DNA from: Pinus tabuliformis
Taxonomy: Eukaryota; Streptophyta; Pinopsida; Pinales; Pinaceae
Direction of reading: 5' to 3'
Assembly: GCA_031772625.1 (NCBI GenBank)
Contig: CM062814.1
Span: 820,888,757 to 820,952,756 of the forward strand
Length of the DNA: 64,000 nt
How positions within the stretch are numbered: position 1 is the stretch's first letter; every line of letters begins with the position of its first letter. Position numbers and translations under genes: made by a program. The notes beneath the pieces were generated by a model. That model was not told the DNA's origin, ran no database searches, and saw only the letters and a program-made list of their open reading frames with translations. Shown piece after piece: positions 57,246-64,000 of this stretch.

Positions 57246-59003
57246 GATTGCCCCCTAAAGTGCGAAGCCTGGAATAGAATAGGGTTTTGTAATTCTAGGA
57301 AGGGTGAAGCGCTTTATCATTTCAAGGATTGCCTTGTGGATGGCCTGGTTGGAACCTGCAATTTTCAACACAAAATACATGGATAAGATTATATCATCAC
57401 TGAGGTAGGCATTCCCATACTCAGATTCAAAACTTTAACTAATGGACTAACTATTCTGATACAGGAATGATCTTGCAGTACATCATTTTTATAGACTTTT
57501 GTAGACACAGTATGGACGCAGCCATCTGTTTATGATTAGTCTACATAGATAATGAATACAAAACTCCTCGCAGCCTGGATGGTAGAAACTAGATCCAGGG
57601 TCTTCACTTCTACTTCCCGAATTGGTACGATTCTAGCCATGTGATTAAATGATTCGATGTCGAACATGGTAGAAACCACTTGATTACCAGTCAATGATGT
57701 AAACTGTTAACAAGCGTGAGAGAAACCACCAGTAATGTCAATGGTTCTCAAAGTACCAAGCACAACCCGTGAAATGTGAATAGATGTTTTGATGTCGAAC
57801 ACTTCACGGAATCCTCTGATCGAAAGTCAATGATGTAAACTGACGTCAAAGGCGAGAAACCTGCCATTGATGCATGCAGACTTCAAGGTACTGTCGATTC
57901 CTAAGTCATCTTTCTAGATAATGTGTCGATGTCGATAGAAAGCGACCCGTTGCAGGCAAGCCCGCAACACGAAATCATTGTTCAAGTTGAAGAAATGTTG
58001 CTGTAAGGACTGACTCAGGGATGGTCAAATGGATGACAAGTATTTTGCAGATGAAAGTTTTTGCTTGCAGACCTCTTGAACACATAACGACACAACAGAT
58101 GGCTTGGTGACGTATAACTCAAAGTTAACCCCTGGAACCCGGTTAAAGACTTTCAAAGTGATTTGGTCAACTGTGAGGTAAAAGATTTCCCAACCCAGGT
58201 GAATGAAAAGTGTCGTGTTCAAGAGCGGTAATAAAGTTTCTTCTGAGACAAAAGGTGACAAATAGGTTCATTCTTCTCTTTTTTCCCCCACCATTTCTGG
58301 CAAGTACCTCTTTATTTTTAACAAGCTTGAGGAGGATAACATATGCTTGATTATAAGCTCATCCTTCGGACGAGTCCAACCTAGTTTAAATTCGAACCCT
58401 AGGAAGGAGTGGTTCGTTCCTGTTTGTAATTGAACAGGTCCTCTACTGTAAAAGTTTAACGAGCCCAGTATAGGAGAAACTCGGCGTTTTTCAATTTTAG
58501 AGAGTCTGAAAAAACTAAAGGAGACTCCACGTTGAACTTTTTCGTATATTTGTGTCCCTCAAGCCCGAAAAAGTATAAAATAATACCTGGGGGAACCGCT
58601 TGATCTTGCGACCAAGGAGTACTTTCATAATAGTGTCGTTAACCTGAAAAGTAAAAAGCGATCAAGGACACGTCGTTTTATTTCCTTATCGAGTTCGAAA
58701 CGACAAAAACCCGGCAATCTTTTCCTGATTTTGCGGTCAGAAAAGAGCTAAAAGGGGACCGTCTTTTAATTCCGTTTTAACGAGTGAAAAAGAAACACTC
58801 GGCGATCTTTTCATGTTTTAGGAGTCAGAAAAGGGCTTAAAAGATGACTCTGATATTTTTGTTTGTGAAAAATTACAATTTCCCTCGAAATCCCTTTGTC
58901 CTGCACAAAAGCAACACATTACTCATACCTGTTTAAAATAGGCAAAAATACATTCAAAAACATCTTTTCATGGTAAAAAATGAACTAATTCATCCAAAAA
59001 ACC
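57246..59003 (-). other. Non-coding 3' internal region of E3
   Basis: Starts with the polypurine tract (57246-57260, GATTGCCCCCTAAAG on the + strand). It is closely related to 23686-25290 of E2 as far as about 58850. The remaining 150 bp leads up to the promoter of the antisense gene. The open frame at 58025-58261 is not conserved enough to call. Confidence 0.65.
58460..58801 (-). repeat. Stem-loops in E3
   Basis: Two clear members of the covarying stem-loop family: CGAG/CTCG at 58460-58463 and 58480-58483, and CGAGTG/CACTCG at 58781-58786 and 58796-58801. In E2 the second one reads CGAGTG/CGCTCG, a pair-preserving G-U change. Each is preceded on the + strand by TTTAA. E3 has fewer copies than E2. 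Confidence 0.7.
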
Positions 59004-59011
59004 TATAAAAA
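59004..59011 (+). promoter_or_regulatory. TATA box of the antisense mobile-domain gene
   Basis: TATAAAAA lies about 465 bp upstream of the ATG at 59470. Transcription would start around 59035. It lies on the strand opposite to the retrotransposon's own genes. A candidate leader intron runs from CAG/GTATTT (donor at 59135) to GATATGCAG (acceptor ending 59459), just before the start codon. Confidence 0.5.
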
Positions 59012-59134
59012 GACCTTTTACCATGTCATTTTTACCGTTTCACTGTTGAGGTTGAAAAAGGAGCTTTTGACAAGAAACTTCCCGTGGTTGCTGCGGAAAA
59101 TCTGACCGTCGGAATCGAACGCCGTCTCATCCAG

Positions 59135-59459
59135 GTATTTTACACATCCTACTCTGCATTTCTATCCGTTTAGAATCAATTTTTAGGTTTTAGTTTCATT
59201 TTTTGGGGGGGTTTTGGTTTTGGAATGCGCCTCTCGGCGGACGCAGGTGCCCTTCGGGTGACCTGCGTCCCCCGACTTTTTCTCATACGGGAAAACGGTC
59301 GGAAGACGCAGCCCGCCTTCAGGCCAGCTGCGTCCGGGCGCCCTGTGCTACAAAGCCGGGGTGCGTCCTCCGAGAAACGCGCATTTCAAAACCCCAACTC
59401 TCTCAAAAAACCACCAAAAATTCCCAAATCAATTTCTAATTGCTATTTTTGATATGCAG
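59135..59459 (+). other. Candidate 5' leader intron of the mobile-domain gene
   Basis: Donor CCAG/GTATTT at 59135 and acceptor TTTTTGATATGCAG/GG at 59459 would remove 325 bases. The acceptor resembles that of the coding intron (AAAATGCAG). The middle is unusually GC-rich and holds an inverted pair around ACGCAGGTGCCC and GTGACCTGCGT (59239-59264), which is odd for a plant intron, so this is tentative. Confidence 0.4.
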
Positions 59460-59469
59460 GGCATTAATC

Positions 59470-60688
59470 ATGTTAGACTGGAGAGAAAGAGAGCATGTAG
59501 AGGAAGATGAAGCTGCAATAAATCATCAACCTTCCCTGGATGCCCTAAGAGCATGCGGATTATACAAATATTGGACCATACCGGGCATGAGGGGCCAGGT
59601 AAGATTCTTGGAATGGCTGGTTGAGCGATGGAACGTACAAGAACAATGCTTTTACATAGGAGGGCACCAGCTCGAGATAGAGCCCTCGGATGTATACTTT
59701 CTCACTGGCTTGCCAAACAGAGGTGAGCAACTCAGTCTTGCGGGGACTAGGCCGGGTGGCCAATCCCTTGATAGTCTCCGCGAGAATTGGTGCACACCTG
59801 GGGCTCACCATTCAAAAGGCATAGAGATAAAACACATCACTCTGCCGGAACTCAAAGTCATAGCGTTCACGGTTACCAGAATTTGCGGCGCGGCCGCTTT
59901 ACACATTGCTTCCGGATCCCAAATGCGGATGGCAATTGACTGTTACCAAGGCACCATTTTCAACTGGTGTGAAGCTGTGTCGGCTCATATGAAGAGCCAA
60001 CTGACCAAGGCAAAGAACGGACGACTAAAGACTTTTGGATATGGGCCTATAGTCGTGAGCTTTGCCTTGGAGAGAATTCCAATGCTGATCCCTCAGCAAC
60101 TCACTGTTGATATCTTGGGTCCCCAGCAGCCAAAGCTGATACGATGGGTTGCGGTGATGGCCCGGCATCCTGACGAGGGCGCGACAGTAGTTCGATTCTC
60201 AGATAGTTATTTTGACTGGTTAGAGGGCCAGCTTTTTGTGATACAGGACTTTCCGTATGCCGGAATGGATTTCAGAGGTGATCCGGACATGGTTCTTCCA
60301 CAGGGAGAACAATGGGACGACAGAGGTACTTTTATTTTCACAAGTTTTCTAGTTATGTATTTTTTGTATTTTTTATATATATCGTCTCAAAACTAATAGT
60401 AAACTTTTTCAAAATGCAGATGTTGGTCCACAGCGTCCAGCCAACCTCCGGCCTTATGATAGACTACATCCAGCTGCACCGGTACCGGCCCCACAGGACG
60501 CGACAGCAGAAGTACTAGCTGAGTTGGAGCATGATCTAGAGCGTCTCACGGCAGATATACCTGAGACTACTATGGACGACATTCCTATCAGGCTTCAGCG
60601 CTTCGTAGTCGCGGTCCCTGGACCGTTTAGGAGATTTTTGCGTAAGGTAGCCCGCGCAGTGGTGTCGTACAGAGAGCACCACCAGTGA
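59470..60688 (+). CDS. Plant-mobile-domain protein encoded antisense within E3
   Basis: ATG at 59470 is the first in frame after a good splice acceptor. Exon 1 is 59470-60325, the intron 60326-60419 (GAG/GTACTT to AAAATGCAG, 94 bp, AT-rich) and exon 2 60420-60688; the phases fit and give 374 residues. The N-terminal 280 residues resemble the plant mobile domain (PMD, aminotransferase-like family): RFLEWLVERWNVQEQCFYI, then EIEPSDVYFLTGLP, is the family's core pattern. Exon 2 encodes a basic helical tail (LQRFVVAVPGPFRRFLRK). PMD proteins occur in gypsy and MULE transposons and in silencing factors of the MAIL1/MAIN type. The gene is convergent with aRNH, 197 bp apart. It has no stops or frameshifts, so it is probably under recent constraint. 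The role in the element is unknown. Confidence 0.8.
60326..60419 (+). other. Intron in the mobile-domain gene
   Basis: GT at 60326-60327 and AG at 60418-60419, phase 1. Reading through it closes after about 24 codons, while splicing opens a further 89 codons. The intron is about 80% A+T and the flanking exons are near 50% G+C, which supports the call. Confidence 0.8.
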
Positions 60689-60885
60689 TTGACTAGTCAC
60701 TTTTGTAGTCACATGTGACATTTTTGACTTTTTGTACTATCATTTTGCCGATCATAAGGTGTTTTAAACCTATGATCGAAGACGATGTATATATTTTTTG
60801 ACACACTTCTATCTATATATATCACTATTACCGGCTTATCTTGTTTAACATATGTGATGAAATGTTTTTAAATTTACTTGCATGA
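60689..60885. other. Intergenic region between convergent genes
   Basis: AT-rich, 197 bp, separating the stop of the mobile-domain gene from the stop of aRNH. Both transcripts presumably end or overlap here; no canonical AATAAA is visible on the + strand. Confidence 0.6.
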
Positions 60886-61305
60886 TTATCGTAAATGTCT
60901 GTCCAACATTCGAGAAGCAATTGCATCTGCTAATGTATTCAAAGACCTTGGAATATGTTGATATTCAATGTAATCAAATTCACGTTCCAAGAGACGCACT
61001 CTCAAAAACAACCTTAATAACACAGGATTTCTAATGGCATAAACTCTATTAAGCTGTAATACAACAAGTTCAGAATCTAACCTCACTATCAAACGTCGAA
61101 TTCCAAATGAAATAGATTCGGATAATAATTCAACCACTGCACTGTATTCTGCAATGTTATTCGTTGTTTGACCGAGGCTTACCCCATGCATAGAAACTAA
61201 CTCGTCAGAGGGCGAATAGATAACCCAAGCTGCGGAAGAGATATTCCGTGTACTACGACAAGCACCATCAGCAAATCCAATGTATGTTTGGAGAGGCGTC
61301 GACAT
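60886..61305 (-). CDS. Archaeal-like RNase H (aRNH) of E3
   Basis: A 139-residue RNase HI-type domain with its own ATG at 61305. The four acidic catalytic positions are in place: Asp13 (FADGAC), Glu53 (NNIAEYSAV), Asp77 (VRLDSELV) and Asp127 (NTLADAIAS). It would remove genomic RNA from RNA-DNA hybrids in reverse transcription inside particles. It lies 145 bp downstream of the integrase stop in a different frame, so it needs reinitiation, readthrough or splicing to be made. Such acquired RNase H domains mark plant Tat gypsy elements. The neighbouring gypsy RNase H in pol lacks its first Asp, so this domain may do the catalytic work. Intact. Confidence 0.85.
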   Translation of the reverse strand: MSTPLQTYIGFADGACRSTRNISSAAWVIYSPSDELVSMHGVSLGQTTNNIAEYSAVVELLSESISFGIRRLIVRLDSELVVLQLNRVYAIRNPVLLRLFLRVRLLEREFDYIEYQHIPRSLNTLADAIASRMLDRHLR

Positions 61306-61450
61306 CTACAATATCAAGAGTAAAACCAAGATAAGCCAGAATAATGACGAAAAACCACACTTGCTAAGCTAAGCACACTGACTAAACTAACACACTTGCT
61401 AGCTAGAAAGAAAATCTAACCTATCTAAAAATTTCTCCATACCCATCATT
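61306..61450 (-). other. Spacer between pol and aRNH
   Basis: 145 bp of AT-rich sequence with repeated CTAGCTAGC- and AAGCTAAGC-like words. The pol and aRNH frames differ, so a translational or splicing step is needed across it. No clear splice pair is identified. Confidence 0.5.
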
Positions 61451-64000
61451 TTAAGCATAATACCTCTTTAGGTAAAGTCCATTTCTGGGTTTACCCAAAG
61501 AGTCCCCATCAAAATCAACTAACTCATAAGCCCCTTTTGCTAGCTTTCGCTTTACAATGTAGGGCCCATGCCACATGGGAACGAATTTTCCGGCACCTAG
61601 CTTATCGTTAGCTTGATCATATAATAGTACTAGGTCTCCTTCCGAAAAACTTCGAGGGGTTACATTTTTATCGTACTGAGCTTTCATTCGTTTCGCGTGA
61701 GTCTCGATAGCTAAAGTAGCGTCACGTCGAGTCTCATCTAATTTAGCCAAGTATAATAACCGTTTCTCCTCTTCGGAAGTAGCTGGAAGTAATTCGACAG
61801 CCATTTGAAGTGATGGGATTTCGCATTCAATAGGTAACACAGCTTCTAAGCCATAAACTAGCTGGAAAGGGGTGAAACCTGTTGAATTTTTCACTGAAGT
61901 TCGATATGCCCATAGCGCCGAAAATAACATGTTATGCCAATTCGTTCGATGGATACCAATGATCCGTCGAATCATGATGACTAGAACTTTGTTGATTGAC
62001 TCAACCAAACCGTTGGCTTGCGGATAATAAGGAGTAGAGCTATCGTGGCGCAAACCAAGCTGGCTTGTAAGCTCAGTCATCATGACGTTTCGAAAATGGC
62101 TCCCATGGTCAGTAATGATTGCTTGTGGGACACCAAACCTAGTTATGATATGATTGAATACGAAAACTGCAGCTGTCTTGCCGCTTGCGTCGAATGTAGG
62201 CATCGCCTCGGCCCATTTTGTAAAATAATCAACCGCGAGGATGATATACGCATGCCCCCCGGCCGAGTGAGGGTTACAAGTAATAAAGTCAATGCCCCAT
62301 TTGGCGAATGGACCAGCGGCAATTATAGGGTGGAGAGGAGCAGGTGGAGCGCGCATCTTTCGATCAAACACTTGACAGTTGTGGCATGTTCTGACAGCAA
62401 GGATACAATCTTTAAACATAGACGGCCAGAAATAGCCAGCGCGCAACACCTTCTGAGCTGTGGCATACCCAGACATATGACCGCCACATGCTCCAGAGTG
62501 ACAATCATTCAAAACTCTCTCAGCCTCTTCGTGAGTTAAACAACGTCGAAAAACTAAGTCTGCCCCCCGGCGATAAAGTGTATCTCCAATAATTCTGTAT
62601 TGCTGGGATCGAAACCGAATTTTTCGACGGTCTTCCTTGGAAGCTTCAGGCCGAAAGGTTTGGGTTTGGAGATAGATGATTATATCCCCATACCACGGAT
62701 CTAAAGTGCTAATAAGAAACAAAGATTCGTCCACAATGGACTCCTCTGCCACAGTCTCTGTGTCAGCACTCGGGAAATCACACATCAATTCCGCAAAAAC
62801 TAAAGATTTCTTAGACTTGGACTTCTCGAACTCCAAGTCGAACTCTTGCAGGATAACAATCCATTTAGAGTACTTGCCCCCTAGCAGTTGTTTTGTCAAA
62901 ATATAAATCATAGGGTTGCAATCCGAAATAACTGTAGTCTTGCGGAGAAGAATGTAGTGACGAAAACGCTGGACAGCTTGAACGGCTGCCAGGGCCAATT
63001 TCTCCACATGCGAATATTTTAACTCAGTGGGATTTAAGGTTCTACTAAGATAATATATCACATGCTCTGCTTTGAATTCATCTTCTTGAACTAACACCAT
63101 TCCAATGGTGGAATGCGAAGCTGCGAGGTATAAGAAGTAGTCCTGGTTGTAGTTGGGAGGATGCAATAACGGTGCATGGGTCAACGCGTGTTTTAGTGCA
63201 TCAAAAGATTGTTGGGCAATCTCGTCCCAAAAGAATTGTGCGTTCTGTTTCAACAACCGTGTAAAACCTTTAGTGACCTCGGCGTAGTTTGGGATGAATC
63301 GGCGTAAAAAGTTCGCTTTCCCTTGCAAACTTTGGAGTTGGCGCAAACTCGAAGGAGGAGGCAATTTGATGATAGCCTCGACTTTCGAGGGATCGACGCG
63401 AATGCCGGCTTTTGAAACAACAAATCCCAGCAATCGACCTGTTTCTATACAGAAAACACACTTGTGGGGATTCAACCGAATTCGATAATGCCTACACCTC
63501 ATAAAGATTGCTCGTAGGTGGACAAGGTGATCAGCTCGTTGTAAAGAATGAGCAGGCAAATCATCGAGATAGGGTTGCACAATGTGCTTGATGTCATGAA
63601 ATGCATAAGACATCGCCCGTTGAAAAGTAGCGCCGGCATTCTTAAGCCCAAAAGGTAATTTGCAATAAGCAAATGTCCCCCATGGACAAATGAATGCCGT
63701 TTTTGGTTGATCGGCAGGTAGAATATTGATTTGATTATAGCCTGAGAAACCATCCATGAAGGAAAACATCTCACTTCCGGCACAATCATCAATGATTTGA
63801 TCGATATAAGGCGTAGGATAGTTGTCTTTTGGACAAGCTCGATTGATATCCCTATAGTCGATACAGATTCTTATTGTTCCTTGTTTTTTATTGACGGGAA
63901 CAATATTCGATACCCAATCCGTTAACGGGATCGGATAAATGAAACCTGCTTTCAACAGCTTTTCGACTTCTGCTTTAATCGCAGCCGCTTTTCGAGGGTG
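61451..64000 (-). CDS. E3 pol: reverse transcriptase, RNase H, integrase (partial)
   Basis: The frame is open from the window edge to the stop at 61451-61453, about 849 codons; the start lies outside. Counting from LKAGFIYP at 63955 as residue 1: RT 1-180 with Asp68 (SFMDGFSGYNQ) and YLDD at 129-132; gypsy RNase H about 270-390, where the usual first Asp is Ala in YLAASHSTIG but Glu318 and Asp345 remain; integrase zinc site His486, His493, Cys524, Cys527; integrase core Asp556, Asp616, Glu652 (D,D-35-E); C-terminal domain about 755-834 ending KRYYA, without a chromodomain. It copies element RNA and inserts the DNA. No internal stop: the only apparently functional pol in the window. Tat-type gypsy by association with aRNH. 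Confidence 0.9.
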   Translation of the reverse strand, partial: HPRKAAAIKAEVEKLLKAGFIYPIPLTDWVSNIVPVNKKQGTIRICIDYRDINRACPKDNYPTPYIDQIIDDCAGSEMFSFMDGFSGYNQINILPADQPKTAFICPWGTFAYCKLPFGLKNAGATFQRAMSYAFHDIKHIVQPYLDDLPAHSLQRADHLVHLRAIFMRCRHYRIRLNPHKCVFCIETGRLLGFVVSKAGIRVDPSKVEAIIKLPPPSSLRQLQSLQGKANFLRRFIPNYAEVTKGFTRLLKQNAQFFWDEIAQQSFDALKHALTHAPLLHPPNYNQDYFLYLAASHSTIGMVLVQEDEFKAEHVIYYLSRTLNPTELKYSHVEKLALAAVQAVQRFRHYILLRKTTVISDCNPMIYILTKQLLGGKYSKWIVILQEFDLEFEKSKSKKSLVFAELMCDFPSADTETVAEESIVDESLFLISTLDPWYGDIIIYLQTQTFRPEASKEDRRKIRFRSQQYRIIGDTLYRRGADLVFRRCLTHEEAERVLNDCHSGACGGHMSGYATAQKVLRAGYFWPSMFKDCILAVRTCHNCQVFDRKMRAPPAPLHPIIAAGPFAKWGIDFITCNPHSAGGHAYIILAVDYFTKWAEAMPTFDASGKTAAVFVFNHIITRFGVPQAIITDHGSHFRNVMMTELTSQLGLRHDSSTPYYPQANGLVESINKVLVIMIRRIIGIHRTNWHNMLFSALWAYRTSVKNSTGFTPFQLVYGLEAVLPIECEIPSLQMAVELLPATSEEEKRLLYLAKLDETRRDATLAIETHAKRMKAQYDKNVTPRSFSEGDLVLLYDQANDKLGAGKFVPMWHGPYIVKRKLAKGAYELVDFDGDSLGKPRNGLYLKRYYA

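Larger units (their letters stand above)
56192..64000 (-). mobile_element. E3: Tat-type gypsy element with antisense mobile-domain gene
   Basis: A minus-strand element that runs off the right edge. Visible order along the transcript: RT, gypsy RNase H and integrase in one open frame (64000-61451), a separate archaeal-like RNase H (61305-60886), an oppositely oriented plant-mobile-domain gene (promoter 59004, end 60688), a non-coding region with hairpins, a polypurine tract (57246-57260) and the 3' LTR (56192-57245). The open pol and aRNH frames make it the youngest-looking element here. Gag, protease, PBS and the 5' LTR lie outside the window. Confidence 0.88.

Overview
The window is plant nuclear DNA made almost entirely of nested, mutated LTR retrotransposons. 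No ordinary host gene was found. The evidence for a plant is: copia elements of SIRE-like and Tork/Angela-like type, a chromovirus with a chromodomain, Ty3/gypsy elements of Tat type with a second (archaeal-like) RNase H, a primer-binding site matching plant tRNA-Arg, another matching initiator tRNA-Met, a plant-mobile-domain gene, and a tRNA-derived SINE. The density of old, truncated and solo LTRs suggests a very large seed-plant genome. A gymnosperm is possible, but the sequence does not prove it.

Layout, left to right. 1-3089: 3' end of a Tat-like element (E1, + strand) whose LTR ends inside the 3' LTR of a chromovirus (- strand, 3090-4400; integrase and chromodomain remnant 4620-5411). 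5412-12774: 5'-truncated, heavily mutated SIRE-like copia (+) with its 3' LTR. 12991 to about 19135: non-coding element with two long LTR-like repeats and an 850-bp centre, carrying a SINE with a 17-bp target duplication. 19423-22643: truncated copia (-). 22644-33878: Tat-family element E2 (-) with both LTRs and a tRNA-Arg PBS. E2 encodes only zinc-knuckle and protease segments, which are split by a 2.06-kb solo LTR, and it carries a long hairpin array where RT, RNase H and integrase would be expected. About 33890-47211: gypsy element E4 (-) with an extra ORF of about 1,090 codons upstream of gag and an archaeal-like RNase H between protease and RT, all broken. 47593-48697: solo LTR of the E1 family. 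48847-54420: copia-type element (-) without coding capacity, itself interrupted by a 2.07-kb insertion. 54421-56191: unassigned LTR-like DNA. 56192-64000: Tat element E3 (-), largely intact, running off the window.

E3 is the most interesting part. Its pol (RT, RNase H, integrase) and a separate archaeal-like RNase H read leftward. A plant-mobile-domain gene reads rightward from its own TATA box and can be spliced into a 374-residue protein. Between that gene and the LTR, and in E1 and E2, lie arrays of short stem-loops in which both stem strands change together while the flanking TTAAAA stays constant. The array is the best candidate for an undescribed element in this window. The E3 and E4 gypsy RNase H domains lack the usual first catalytic Asp, which fits takeover by the acquired RNase H; that copy is intact in E3 and broken by a 191-bp duplication in E4.
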